A stretch of 64,000 nt of DNA from Rhodococcus opacus B4. GTDB lineage: Bacteria > Actinomycetota > Actinomycetes > Mycobacteriales > Mycobacteriaceae. Numbering within the stretch: the first letter of the stretch is position 1; every line of letters starts with the position of its first letter. The stretch covers positions 4,278,001 through 4,342,000 of the forward strand of contig NC_012522.1 in NCBI RefSeq assembly GCF_000010805.1, given 5' to 3'. Position numbers and translations under genes: made by a program. Below the pieces are notes generated by a model, which was given only the letters and a program-made list of their open reading frames with translations, had not been told where the DNA came from and did not search any database. This document shows, piece after piece, positions 37,527-45,570 of the stretch.

Positions 37527-37550
37527 GACTGGACCTTTCCGTGTGAGGTG

Positions 37551-38534
37551 TCAGGCCGCCGGGACGGGGTGGCGGCCGGTGTAGGCGATGAGCCGGGTCA
37601 CCGCATCGCTGGTGTGCGGGGCGGGGACGGGGTCGTCGAATCCGACGGCCTTCCTGCCTTCGGGCGTGATGATCTTGTGTGTCAGTGCCAGCACGTATTC
37701 GGCGAGCGGTTCGGATACGGCCACCTCGGCTCCGGTCGCTGCCGCGAAATCCCAGGCGTGAACAAGGAATTCGATGGAGAGGATCCCGGTGGCGACAGTG
37801 GCGGGGATGTCGTTCGGTCCGATCGTCACGGTGCCGTCGAGGCCGCGACTCCGCCACGCCTCGAGCGCGGGCTGGGCGAGGTCGGCGATTCTGGCCTCGA
37901 CGGGTTTACCGGGGTCGTCGTCGAACGTCGCGCCCGCCGCGCCGCCGAGAGCCGTGATCGAGCCGGCGAGATGATCGGCGAGCTGCGAGACGGTGAACTC
38001 GGTGCACGCCGTCTGCCGGGACATGTCGTCCGCCGTGACGCCGCGCAGAACGCGTTGCACGATCGCCAATGTCGCCTCGGCGCTGGACAGTTCGTCGAGC
38101 GGGTCCGGTGCGGCCGCCCAGTCGTCGGGTCCGGCGTCGCTGGTCTGCGCGGCGCCGACGAGCCGGTCGAGGTAATGGTTCCAGCCCTCCGCGTGGCGGG
38201 CGGCCTGTTCGGTGTTCAGACCGTCGTGCACGAGGCGCACCTCGGTGCCTCCGGCGGCCGGGGTGAGAGTAACCGTCACGGTGGACGATCCCGGTGGGAG
38301 TTCCTCGTCGCCTTCCCAGCCCCACGTGAACACCACCCGCTTGCCGGGCACGACCTCCCGGAAGGTACCCGCCGCCGAGTGCCCGGGAACGACGGTCCAC
38401 CGGTACTCGCCCCCGGCCTGCAGATCGACGCGGGCGGCGACGGTCTGCCACCGCCGCAAACGGTCCGGTCTGGTGACGAGATCGAACGTGGCGTCCGGGT
38501 CCAGCGGGACGACGACGGTCTTGTCGAATGGCAT
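37551..38534 (-). CDS. SRPBCC (AHSA1-like) / TIGR03086 DinB-like fusion protein
   Basis: A 327-residue fusion. Residues 1-135 are an AHSA1-type SRPBCC domain (PFDKTVVVPLDPDATFDLVT, VVFTWGWEGDEE, HAEGWNHYLDRL). Residues about 145-327 are a TIGR03086/mycothiol-dependent isomerase-like DinB fold (TEFTVSQLADHLAGS, EFLVHAWDFAAATG). Such pairs occur as ArsR-controlled operons. Its ATG overlaps the ArsR stop (ATGA), so regulator and effector are coupled. Confidence 0.82.
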   Translation of the reverse strand: MPFDKTVVVPLDPDATFDLVTRPDRLRRWQTVAARVDLQAGGEYRWTVVPGHSAAGTFREVVPGKRVVFTWGWEGDEELPPGSSTVTVTLTPAAGGTEVRLVHDGLNTEQAARHAEGWNHYLDRLVGAAQTSDAGPDDWAAAPDPLDELSSAEATLAIVQRVLRGVTADDMSRQTACTEFTVSQLADHLAGSITALGGAAGATFDDDPGKPVEARIADLAQPALEAWRSRGLDGTVTIGPNDIPATVATGILSIEFLVHAWDFAAATGAEVAVSEPLAEYVLALTHKIITPEGRKAVGFDDPVPAPHTSDAVTRLIAYTGRHPVPAA

Positions 38535-38848
38535 CAGCTGTCTCCTTTGGATCCTGCTTCGTCGGTGGCGTCCGCGACGAGGCGGTCGAGTTCGTCGATC
38601 CAGAAGGCGTCGAACAACGTACGGAGCTGTGCGAGTCCCTGAGGATCGAGCCGGTAGTACCTGAAGCGTCCGTCCTTGCGTGCCGTGACCAGCCCGGCCT
38701 CGGTGAGCACCCGGAGATGTTGCGAGATCGCCGACCGGCTCGCAGGGAAGTGTGCGGCGAGATTGTTGACGGTCTGTTCACCTGCGGTCAGCAGTTGCAT
38801 GAGGCGTCTCCGGGTGGGCTCAGCTGCGACTTCCAACTGATCGAGCAC
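38534..38848 (-). CDS. ArsR-family repressor
   Basis: A wHTH of the ArsR type: EPTRRRLMQLLTAGEQTVNNLAAHF, then SRSAISQHLRVLTEAGLVTARKDGRFRYYRLD. No metal-binding cysteines are visible, so it belongs to the non-metal subgroup paired with SRPBCC proteins. Start candidates are GTG 38848 (104 residues, used here) and TTG 38854. Both lie just after a perfect palindrome, consistent with a leaderless, self-regulated transcript. Confidence 0.8.
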   Translation of the reverse strand: MLDQLEVAAEPTRRRLMQLLTAGEQTVNNLAAHFPASRSAISQHLRVLTEAGLVTARKDGRFRYYRLDPQGLAQLRTLFDAFWIDELDRLVADATDEAGSKGDS

Positions 38849-38857
38849 GATCAATAC

Positions 38858-38873
38858 GTTAGTCGTGACTAAC
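38858..38873. promoter_or_regulatory. ArsR operator palindrome
   Basis: GTTAGTC-GT-GACTAAC is a perfect 16-bp inverted repeat 9 bp before the assigned ArsR start. The form fits known operators of SRPBCC-linked ArsR regulators and would let the repressor silence its own operon. Confidence 0.65.
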
Positions 38874-38943
38874 GCGTTGTGCAATGGGTCTCGCCGCCGA
38901 CGTCCCGAGGTGGGAGAATTCGTAGCGACGAGGGAGTGAAAAA

Positions 38944-39576
38944 ATGGCAACGTCAAGCCCCTGGCCCACGATTCACCGAGAACGCCGCGCCCTGGTGGAC
39001 GACCTCGAACCGCTGACCGACACTCAGTGGTCGACGCCGTCGCTCTGCGAGCGGTGGACAGTGCGGGACGTGTTCGCGCACATGACGGCGACGGAGAAGA
39101 TGACGCCGCCGAAGTTCGTCGGAAAGCTCGTCGGGTCGGGATTCCGGATCAACACCATGTTCGAGAAGGACATCGCACACGAGGAGGAAGGAACACCCGC
39201 GCAGTCGCTCGACGAATTCCGGGCGCACATGGCCGATTCCACCCACCCACCGGGCCCGATCGACGCCATGCTGGGCGAGATGATCGTCCACGGTGAGGAC
39301 ATCCGCCGGCCGCTCGGCATCGCACACGAGTATCCGATGGACGCCGTCGTCCGCGTCGCCGACTTCTACAAGAATTCGAACCTGCTGATCGGATCGAAGT
39401 CGCGGGTGGCCGGACTGACGCTGCGGGCCACCGACACCGATTGGACCACCGGATCGGGACCGGAGGTCTCCGGCCCGATGCTGGCGCTCGTGCTGGCGAT
39501 GACGGGTCGCCGCGCCGCGCTCGACGAACTCAGCGGAGACGGTCTGGACCAGTTGAAGTCAGCCCTGCCCAAGTAG
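38944..39576 (+). CDS. TIGR03083-type (DinB-like/maleylpyruvate isomerase N-terminal) protein
   Basis: 210 residues. ALVDDLEPLTDTQWSTPSLCERWTVRDVFAHMTATE is the signature of the actinobacterial DinB-like family, with the metal His in FAHMTA and HGEDIRRP as the second site. Family members use mycothiol or are of unknown activity. It is divergent from the ArsR operon and may share its control region. Confidence 0.8.
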   Translation: MATSSPWPTIHRERRALVDDLEPLTDTQWSTPSLCERWTVRDVFAHMTATEKMTPPKFVGKLVGSGFRINTMFEKDIAHEEEGTPAQSLDEFRAHMADSTHPPGPIDAMLGEMIVHGEDIRRPLGIAHEYPMDAVVRVADFYKNSNLLIGSKSRVAGLTLRATDTDWTTGSGPEVSGPMLALVLAMTGRRAALDELSGDGLDQLKSALPK

Positions 39577-39656
39577 AGCAATCACACAGCGAACCGTGGT
39601 GACTACAACGTGATCACGGCGGAGCACACAGCTGTCACAAAACCTCTAAGCTCTTG

Positions 39657-39685
39657 TTGACCGGACGCATTTTGTACTGTGCAAT
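39657..39685 (+). promoter_or_regulatory. candidate promoter of the antigen-85-like gene
   Basis: TTGACC (39657-39662) and TGCAAT (39680-39685) are 17 bp apart and 37 bp before the start codon. Confidence 0.4.
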
Positions 39686-39721
39686 CGGGGTCCACACAGT
39701 CCGGGGAAGAGGGTTTTCTTT

Positions 39722-40723
39722 ATGCGTCGCGAAGCAATGGCTGCTGTCGGTCTGGCAGTGTCACTGACCCTTCTGGGGCCGGCGTTCACTGCTGTGGCCG
39801 ATCCGGCGCCCGCTCCGGTCGCGCCCCAGGGCAACGGCGTCGCGAGCGTCGACAGGATCGTTCCGCTCACCGACACCCGTAGCGCCGTCTTCATCAATTC
39901 CCCCGCCATGGGCCGGGTGGTGCAGGTGCAGGTCCTGCATCCCGCCGGGGGTGGGTCGCGGCCGTCGCTGTATCTGCTGGACGGCGTCAGCGCCGGCGCC
40001 GAGTCGAACTTCCAGGAGAGCACCTGGACGCAGAAGACGGACGTCGTCCAGTTCTTCGCCGACAAGAAGGTCAACGTGGTGCTCCCGGTGGGTGGCACCG
40101 CCAGCTACTACACCGACTGGCTGCACCCCGACCCCACGCTTGGGGTCAACAAGTGGGAGACGTTCCTGGCCAACGAACTCCCGCCGATCATCGACCGAAA
40201 CTTCAGCGGGAACGGCGTCAACGCCGTCGCGGGTGTGTCGATGGGCGCGATGGGCGCCGCCAATCTCATCACCCGGCACCCGCAGCTCTACCGCGGACTC
40301 GCGGCCTACAGCGGATGCCTCGACAACTCGAACCCCAGCTCGCGTGACTCGGTCCGCGGCACGGTGGCGTTCAAGGGCGGAAACCCGGCCAACATGTGGG
40401 GGCCTGACACCGACCCCGCCTGGACCGCTCACGATCCGTCGGTGAACGCCGAAGCGCTGCGCGGCAAGCAGATCTACATCTCCACCGGCAACGGCCTTCC
40501 CGGACCGTACGAGATCAGCGGAGACATCGCGTCGACGATCGCGGTGGGTGGTCCTCTCGAGGCGGCGGCGAACCTGTGCACGCAGACGTTCCAGCAGCGG
40601 ATGTCTCAGCTCGCGATCCCGGCGACGTTCGTCTACCGGAACGTCGGCACGCATTCGTGGCCGTACTGGCAGGACGAACTGCGCACGTCGTGGCCGGTGC
40701 TGAAGAGCGCACTCGGCGTCTGA
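39722..40723 (+). CDS. antigen-85-type mycolyltransferase/esterase
   Basis: 333 residues with a Sec signal peptide (about 1-27). The alpha/beta-hydrolase nucleophile lies in VAGVSMGAMGAANL, the oxyanion strand in SLYLLDGVSAGAESN, and the His in RNVGTHSWPYW. These match the mycolyltransferase (Ag85/Cmt) family, which transfers mycolic acids to trehalose or arabinan outside the cell. Whether it is a true mycolyltransferase or a related esterase cannot be settled from sequence alone. Confidence 0.87.
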   Translation: MRREAMAAVGLAVSLTLLGPAFTAVADPAPAPVAPQGNGVASVDRIVPLTDTRSAVFINSPAMGRVVQVQVLHPAGGGSRPSLYLLDGVSAGAESNFQESTWTQKTDVVQFFADKKVNVVLPVGGTASYYTDWLHPDPTLGVNKWETFLANELPPIIDRNFSGNGVNAVAGVSMGAMGAANLITRHPQLYRGLAAYSGCLDNSNPSSRDSVRGTVAFKGGNPANMWGPDTDPAWTAHDPSVNAEALRGKQIYISTGNGLPGPYEISGDIASTIAVGGPLEAAANLCTQTFQQRMSQLAIPATFVYRNVGTHSWPYWQDELRTSWPVLKSALGV

Positions 40724-40729
40724 CGGGCG

Positions 40730-41806
40730 CTACGCGCGGACTGCGACGTTCGCGATCGAGCGCGCCTCGGTGCTCGTCGCGAACGCGAGGAACGCGTCGT
40801 TCTCCTCGGGATCACCGATCGTGATCCGCACTCCGTCGTCGCCGTACGGGCGCAGCAGGACACCGGCCTCGGCGCTGGCCGCACCGAACGCCCCGGAGCG
40901 GCTGCCCAGCGGGAGGTAGACGAAGTTGGCGTCGGATTCGGGCACCTCGTACCCGGCGGCGAGCAGGGCGTCGCGCACCCGGTTGCGCTCGGCGACGACG
41001 CCGTCCGTGCGTGCCAGCAGTTCTCCCGACGCGGCCAGCGACGCGATGGCGGCGGCCTGCGCGACGGCATTGACCGTGAACGCGATGTGGACCTTGCTCA
41101 GCGCGGCGACGATCGCCGCATCGGCGATCGCATATCCCACGCGGAGGCCCGCCAGGCCGTAGGCCTTGGAGAACGTGCGCAGCACCACCACGTTCGGGTA
41201 CCGGCGGAACAGGTCGAGGCCGTCGGTGCCCGACCGGTTGTACTCGAAGTAGGCCTCGTCGAGGGCCACGACCACGCGGTCGGGCACGGCGTCGAGGAAC
41301 CGCTCGAGTTCGCTCGTGCTCAGGGCGGGCCCTGTCGGATTGTTGGGGGTGCAGACGAAGATCAGCCGCGTGCGGTCGGTGACGGCGGCCGCCATCGCAT
41401 CGAGGTCGTGCCGGTAGTCGGCGGTGAGGGGCACCGTGACCGGAACCGCGCCCGCCACCCTGGTGACCACCGGATAGGCCTCGAAGGAGCGCCAGGCGAA
41501 CATGACCTCGTCGCCGTCGTTGCAGGTGGCGTGGACGAGTTCCTGGCACAGGCTCACCGACCCGGCTCCGACGGCGACGTTCGCGGTGGCCACCCCGAAG
41601 TGGTCGGCGATGGCCGCGATCAGGGCGACGTGACCGTTGTCGGGGTAGCGGTTGGCGTTGGCGGCGGCGTCCGCGATGGCGTCCCGGACACTCGGCAGCG
41701 GGCCCAGCGTCGTTTCGTTGCTGGCCAGCTTGATCGCACCGGGATAGCTCTTGCCGGGAACGTAGGCCGTAATCGTGTCGAGGTCTGTCCTGGTTCGCGG
41801 AGTCAC
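40730..41806 (-). CDS. pat: aromatic amino acid aminotransferase Pat (HisC-like)
   Basis: A 358-residue class I/II PLP aminotransferase like Rv3772. SNETTLGPLPSVRDAI and ANRYPDNGHVAL are typical, and the PLP lysine lies in RTFSKAYGLAGLRVGY. The GTG at 41806 matches the known N-terminus; an open frame extends far upstream but is antisense to the DLH-like gene. It likely makes phenylalanine, tyrosine or histidinol-phosphate-type products. Confidence 0.87.
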   Translation of the reverse strand: MTPRTRTDLDTITAYVPGKSYPGAIKLASNETTLGPLPSVRDAIADAAANANRYPDNGHVALIAAIADHFGVATANVAVGAGSVSLCQELVHATCNDGDEVMFAWRSFEAYPVVTRVAGAVPVTVPLTADYRHDLDAMAAAVTDRTRLIFVCTPNNPTGPALSTSELERFLDAVPDRVVVALDEAYFEYNRSGTDGLDLFRRYPNVVVLRTFSKAYGLAGLRVGYAIADAAIVAALSKVHIAFTVNAVAQAAAIASLAASGELLARTDGVVAERNRVRDALLAAGYEVPESDANFVYLPLGSRSGAFGAASAEAGVLLRPYGDDGVRITIGDPEENDAFLAFATSTEARSIANVAVRA

Positions 41807-41867
41807 CAGGCGATTATGCGCCTCCCGATCCACTGCGCCGACGCCCCCTTCGTGCCAAGGTAGGGAC

Positions 41868-42590
41868 ATGTCGGGATTCTTCAGGGACAGTGCAGCCCTG
41901 CGGACGTCCGGAGACGCGCCCGTAGACCCGCAGAGGCGTGTTCCGCTCACCGCGGTGGAACCGGACGGTCCGGCGCGGGGCGGGATCGTCATTCTGCACG
42001 AGTCGCGCACCTTCAGTGATGCCCTCCTCGATCTGATGCGGTCGCTGGCGATGGAGGGGTGGGTGACGGTAGCGCCGCACCTCTTCCACCGGGAACCGGC
42101 CGGCAGCGACGCCGAGGTGTTCGGCGACGCTCTCTTCGCCGACTTCGACGCCACTTTCGACTGGCTGATCGCGCGCGGGATCTACGCCGACTGCGTGGGG
42201 GTGCTGGGTTTCGACGACGCCGGGTCGGCCGCCCTGCTCGTCGCCACGACGCGTCCCGTCGGCGCCGCCGTGAGTGTCGCCGCCCGCGGGATCGTCGAAC
42301 CGCTGTCGGAAGACGCGCCTGCGCTGGTGCACGCGGCGCCCGGGCTGAAGGCGCCGTGGCTCGGTCTGTACGGGGAGGACGATCCGTCCACGCCGCCAGA
42401 TCAGGTCGAGATGCTGCGCGACGCCACCGCCAAGTCCGACGTCGCGGGACTCGTCGTGAGTTATGCCGGGCTCGCGCACCGGGCCGACGAACCGCCCCAG
42501 GTGCCCGACCGGGACGACGACCCGGGTGCCGAGGCCATCGTCGACGCGCAGCGGCGGATCTTCGACTGGTTCGACAGCAACCTGCGTTAG
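41868..42590 (+). CDS. dienelactone-hydrolase-like protein with altered nucleophile elbow
   Basis: 240 residues of the DLH fold: GGIVILHESRTFSDALLDLMRSLAMEGWVTVAPHLF is the first half. The elbow that is normally G-x-C-x-G-G reads GFDDAGSAALL, so the catalytic Cys/Ser position is Asp. The His region LAHRADEP is present. It may be a non-hydrolytic relative. ATG 41868; divergent from pat across 61 bp. Confidence 0.7.
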   Translation: MSGFFRDSAALRTSGDAPVDPQRRVPLTAVEPDGPARGGIVILHESRTFSDALLDLMRSLAMEGWVTVAPHLFHREPAGSDAEVFGDALFADFDATFDWLIARGIYADCVGVLGFDDAGSAALLVATTRPVGAAVSVAARGIVEPLSEDAPALVHAAPGLKAPWLGLYGEDDPSTPPDQVEMLRDATAKSDVAGLVVSYAGLAHRADEPPQVPDRDDDPGAEAIVDAQRRIFDWFDSNLR

Positions 42591-42621
42591 AGCGGCCATT
42601 CCTACGCGCTGACCAGCCGTT

Positions 42622-42651
42622 TTGCCTTTGTGGTGGAAAGGTGTGTAATCT
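42622..42651 (+). promoter_or_regulatory. promoter of the tRNA-Ser(GCU)/tRNA-Arg(ACG) pair
   Basis: TTGCCT (42622-42627) and TAATCT (42646-42651) with 18-bp spacing, 38 bp before the first tRNA. Confidence 0.5.
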
Positions 42652-42689
42652 TTCGCACCGGCGGTCCGAAGGGATCGGAACCACCCCAG

Positions 42690-42781
42690 GGAGGCGTGCC
42701 AGAGCGGCCGAATGGGACTCACTGCTAATGAGTTGTCCCTTTTACGAGGGACCGGAGGTTCAAATCCTCTCGCCTCCGCCA
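42690..42781 (+). tRNA. tRNA-Ser(GCU)
   Basis: Acceptor GGAGGCG pairs with CGCCTCC (42771-42777), and the anticodon loop CTGCTAA gives GCU. A long class II variable arm and encoded CCA are present. Confidence 0.95.
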
Positions 42782-42826
42782 CACCGGGCCTAGTCGGCCG
42801 GTGCAAGATAGACAACTGAAGAACAT

Positions 42827-42902
42827 GCGCCCGTAGCTCAACGGATAGAGCACTTGACTACGGATCAAGAGGTTAGGGGTTCGAATCCCTTCGGGCGCAC
42901 CA
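42827..42902 (+). tRNA. tRNA-Arg(ACG), prophage attachment site
   Basis: Acceptor GCGCCCG pairs with CGGGCGC (42892-42898), loop CTACGGA gives anticodon ACG, and CCA is encoded. Prophage genes begin immediately after it, and a leftward phage repressor frame reads into its 3' half. The attachment site is therefore in this tRNA. Confidence 0.95.
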
Positions 42903-43185
42903 CACCACCCCCGTCAGGTCCTCCCTGGCGGGGGTTTTGTTTTCCCGTCACCAGGTACTCGAAGTCGATACCTGTCGCCTGGCAGATGGAATCGAGCTCG
43001 TTCAGCGTGAACTCGGTCTTACCGAGGGTCCGCCGAGACATAGCTGCCTGAGTCATGCCGATCGCGCGCGCGATCTCTGAGGCGCTCAATCGCAACTCTG
43101 CGATCTTGCCTCGCAAACGTCGAGCCACTGCGTCGTTCAGCGACTCGCCACGGTCTCCGTCGATCGAATTCAGTGCTGTGCTCAT
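42865..43185 (-). CDS. phage XRE immunity repressor, reading into the tRNA across attL
   Basis: 106 residues. The HTH spans about 28-75 (LRLSASEIARAIGMTQAAMSRRTLGKTEFTLNELDSIC). The last about 25 residues (GKQNPRQGGPDGGGVVRPKGFEPLTS) are encoded antisense to the tRNA terminator and tRNA-Arg 3' half; RPKGFEPLTS is the typical antisense-tRNA tail. So the C-terminus present here was created or changed by integration. It is divergent from a Cro-like gene across an operator array. This is the layout of integration-dependent immunity repressors. Confidence 0.75.
   Translation of the reverse strand: MSTALNSIDGDRGESLNDAVARRLRGKIAELRLSASEIARAIGMTQAAMSRRTLGKTEFTLNELDSICQATGIDFEYLVTGKQNPRQGGPDGGGVVRPKGFEPLTS
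42908..42938 (+). terminator. terminator of tRNA-Arg overlapping the repressor's 3' end
   Basis: CCCCCGTCAGG (42908-42918) pairs with CCTGGCGGGGG (42924-42934, one G-U), followed by TTTTGTTTT. On the other strand this DNA encodes repressor residues. If the crossover lies in the tRNA, the terminator was brought in by the phage. Confidence 0.75.
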
Positions 43186-43197
43186 GCGGAAACGCTA

Positions 43198-43307
43198 ACA
43201 CGCTGAGCGTGTACATGCCAGCGTGCACGCGTATCAGCTTCATATGCAGCGTGTTCACGACACGCCGAGCGTGAATCACACGCTTGCAAGTTACGCGCTG
43301 AGCGACT
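43198..43307. promoter_or_regulatory. operator array between repressor and Cro-like genes
   Basis: ACACGCTGAGCGTGT (43198-43212) is a perfect odd-centred palindrome. ACACGCCGAGCGTGA (43260-43274) and a weaker ACGCGCTGAGCGACT (43293-43307) repeat it. Further GCGTG half-sites lie between. Multiple operators over divergent promoters match a lambda-like immunity switch. Confidence 0.7.
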
Positions 43308-43319
43308 ACAAATTCACTC

Positions 43320-43550
43320 GTGACCAAATCAACCACTGAGCGCGTAACCACAAACGTCCGCGCAGAGCTAGCCCGGAGAGGCCTCACGCAGCGCGATCTG
43401 GCACAAGCCCTCGACATCACCCAGCAGGCGGCATCGCGCCGAATGCTCGGCCGAGTCCAGTTCAGCGTCGAGGACCTCGGGAAGGTAGCCGACCTCCTCG
43501 GTATCGCGCCAGAACACCTGCTCGCTGATCACAGCACAGCGGCCGCATGA
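43320..43550 (+). CDS. Cro-like XRE regulator
   Basis: 76 residues, almost entirely one HTH (RAELARRGLTQRDLAQALDITQQAASRRMLGRVQFSVEDLGKVADLLG). It resembles the repressor's HTH, including the SRRxLGxxxF motif, so both probably read the same operators. GTG start at 43320, right after the operator array. Confidence 0.8.
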   Translation: MTKSTTERVTTNVRAELARRGLTQRDLAQALDITQQAASRRMLGRVQFSVEDLGKVADLLGIAPEHLLADHSTAAA

Positions 43551-43618
43551 GAAAGACCGCCAGGTGTCCCACCACCCGACGGTCTATTCGATCCATACCC
43601 CTCGAAAGGAAGAATCTG

Positions 43619-44419
43619 ATGACCGATCCTACGGCATCCGGCATTCTCGACCTCCTCACTTATGAGGATGGGAACCAGTTCCGCGTCTTCGGGTCCATCG
43701 ATACGCCGCAGTTCGCACTCGCAGATGTGTGCACCATCCTCGAGATCCGCAACTCGCGTGACGCGGTCGGCCGGCTCGATCGAAAGGATGTCGGTAGTAC
43801 CGACACCCTCACGGCGGGTGGTCGACAGCAGATCACCGTCGTCAATGAGTCCGGTCTCTACGAACTGATCTTCCAGAGCCGCAAGCCGGAGGCGAAGCGG
43901 TTCCGCCGATGGATCACGACAGAGGTTCTGCCGTCAATCAGGCGCACGGGTAGCTACGGGGTACCCACTCTGGATCTGTCGTCACTGGGGCCGACTGAGC
44001 GGGCATTCCTCGCGCAGATGAACCAGGGCCTTCAGTTGGCTCTCGACTCCGCCGAGAAGAACCAGCGCAAGGCTGATGCATTCGACACCTTCCTCAACGG
44101 GAAGGGCTGCTACCTGATCGACACCGTGGCCAATCTGATCGGGGCGAAGCACCGCGCGCTGTGGTCCCTGCTGTACGACGAGCGGGTTCTGATCTCGAAG
44201 GGGTCACGTCGTCGGCAGCCGTACGCGAACACAAAGTTCGACGGCTGGTTCTCGGTGAAGACGCACGACCAGGAGAAGACGAACGGTCACGCGTCGCACA
44301 CGACCTATGTCACCCCGTTCGGTGCCGAGCAGATCCGACTGCTCGCGATCGACAAGGGCCTGATCGAACCGCAGCTGATGTCCATACCCGCGCCGAGCAC
44401 AAAGGAACTGTACGCATGA
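43619..44419 (+). CDS. phage antirepressor (BRO-N and KilA-C type)
   Basis: 266 residues from ATG 43619, which has AAAGGA 8 bases upstream. The N-terminal BRO domain has FGSIDTPQFALADVCTILEI, then LIFQSRKPEAKRFRRWITTEVLPSIRRTGSYG. The C-terminal half has a KilA-C-type wHTH (LIGAKHRALWSLLYDERVL, YVTPFGAEQIRLLAIDKGL). Such proteins inactivate phage repressors and promote the lytic switch. Coupled to the next gene by ATGA. Confidence 0.88.
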   Translation: MTDPTASGILDLLTYEDGNQFRVFGSIDTPQFALADVCTILEIRNSRDAVGRLDRKDVGSTDTLTAGGRQQITVVNESGLYELIFQSRKPEAKRFRRWITTEVLPSIRRTGSYGVPTLDLSSLGPTERAFLAQMNQGLQLALDSAEKNQRKADAFDTFLNGKGCYLIDTVANLIGAKHRALWSLLYDERVLISKGSRRRQPYANTKFDGWFSVKTHDQEKTNGHASHTTYVTPFGAEQIRLLAIDKGLIEPQLMSIPAPSTKELYA

Positions 44420-44961
44420 GCACTGACGCCAACACCCCCATCGTCCCCGCGGCCTACGCCGACGTGACGTACGGCGAGTACGCCGACAACGTCCAGCACA
44501 CCGCGAAACCTAATGCGGCACTGCTGAATACGGTCCTCGCGCACATCAAAGCGAACCCCGACGAGTGGTACCAGGGTGACTGGCGCGCCCCGCGCACCTA
44601 CCTGTACAACGACGCTGACGGCAGCGATTCGCCCTGCGGTACGGCGATGTGCTTCGCGGGCTGGACAGTCGAACTGACCGGAGGGAAGTTCGCACACCCC
44701 GCCGACTCATCCGGCTACGCCGAAGGAGTGTTCACCGGGTCGGTCGACGACTACGGCACCGGGCACTTCGACGACACCGCCGAGAACGCGCATGTTGTGG
44801 AGACCGACGAAGGCCTGGTGCATGTCGAGCAGTACGCGATGAAGGCCCTGGGGTTGGGCATCGCGGACGCCCGACTGCTGTTCCACGGCAGCAACACCCT
44901 CGAGGACCTGCACCGCCGCGTCGACTACCTCGTCGCGCGGGCCGAAGGTCGCACCCCATGA
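44416..44961 (+). CDS. phage hypothetical protein
   Basis: 181 residues. LNTVLAHIKANPDEWYQGDWRAPRTYLY, GTAMCFAGWTVELTGG and IADARLLFHGSNTLEDLHRRVD recall a family common in actinophage early regions without known function. Coupled on both sides by ATGA overlaps. Confidence 0.6.
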   Translation: MSTDANTPIVPAAYADVTYGEYADNVQHTAKPNAALLNTVLAHIKANPDEWYQGDWRAPRTYLYNDADGSDSPCGTAMCFAGWTVELTGGKFAHPADSSGYAEGVFTGSVDDYGTGHFDDTAENAHVVETDEGLVHVEQYAMKALGLGIADARLLFHGSNTLEDLHRRVDYLVARAEGRTP

Positions 44962-45059
44962 CCCGTCTGCTCGGTGCCGTGATCACCGCATGGGAACTCG
45001 CATCGTTCGCGCAGATGTGGGTTGCAGGGGAACTGCTCGACACCCTCGAACTCCGCTAA
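44958..45059 (+). CDS. 33-residue hydrophobic small protein
   Basis: ATG 44958 overlaps the upstream stop by 4 bp. The product starts MTRLLGAVITAWELASFAQM and is a single hydrophobic helix with an acidic tail. Coupling makes translation likely; function unknown. Confidence 0.4.
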   Translation: MTRLLGAVITAWELASFAQMWVAGELLDTLELR

Positions 45060-45080
45060 CACACAACAGGAGTCAGACCA

Positions 45081-45392
45081 GTGAATCTGAACGACCCGAA
45101 GACAGTCCACGAATTCGACCAGATCAGCAGCGCCCCCGTCGTGTGGCGCATCAGCGTCACCGAAGCCGGCCACGCATTCGAGATGGGTGAAGGGTTCGCC
45201 CACCCCCTCCCCGGCAAAGAGCAACTGCACACCATCGGACTGTTGCAGTCCATCGCCCACGTGGCGAACGACATCATGCAGCAGATCAGCTTCGACGCAC
45301 TGAAGCAGTCGATCACCGAAGACGACGACATCGACCTTCCCCCCGCCGTCCGTGACGCACTGTTCCCGAAGGGCAGCGACGATGCCCACTAA
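45081..45392 (+). CDS. phage hypothetical protein
   Basis: 103 residues from a GTG with AGGAG about 10 bases upstream. The beta-rich first half (APVVWRISVTEAGHAFEMGEGFAHPLPG) and helical second half have no recognised family. Overlaps the next gene by 11 bp. Confidence 0.5.
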   Translation: MNLNDPKTVHEFDQISSAPVVWRISVTEAGHAFEMGEGFAHPLPGKEQLHTIGLLQSIAHVANDIMQQISFDALKQSITEDDDIDLPPAVRDALFPKGSDDAH

Positions 45393-45570
45393 CCCGACGC
45401 GCACCACGTGGGCGCAGTACATCGCGGCCGAAGCGCATGCCGACGCCACCGAGCATCAGTACCGGCAGAGCCCGACCAACTTCAACGCGAAGCGATGGTC
45501 GGCGGCGGTCGAACGGTTGGCTGCGATCCGAACGATTCTGATCATGACAGGACAAATGTCACATGACTGA
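45382..45570 (+). CDS. phage hypothetical protein
   Basis: 62 residues from ATG 45382; helical (TTWAQYIAAEAHADATEHQYRQSP). Overlaps both neighbours, consistent with a coupled chain. No family recognised. Confidence 0.45.
   Translation: MPTNPTRTTWAQYIAAEAHADATEHQYRQSPTNFNAKRWSAAVERLAAIRTILIMTGQMSHD

Noticed and set aside
42865..42960. C-terminal residues of the repressor as a conserved functional domain
   Set aside because: They are antisense to the tRNA and its terminator, so they reflect the junction rather than a domain.
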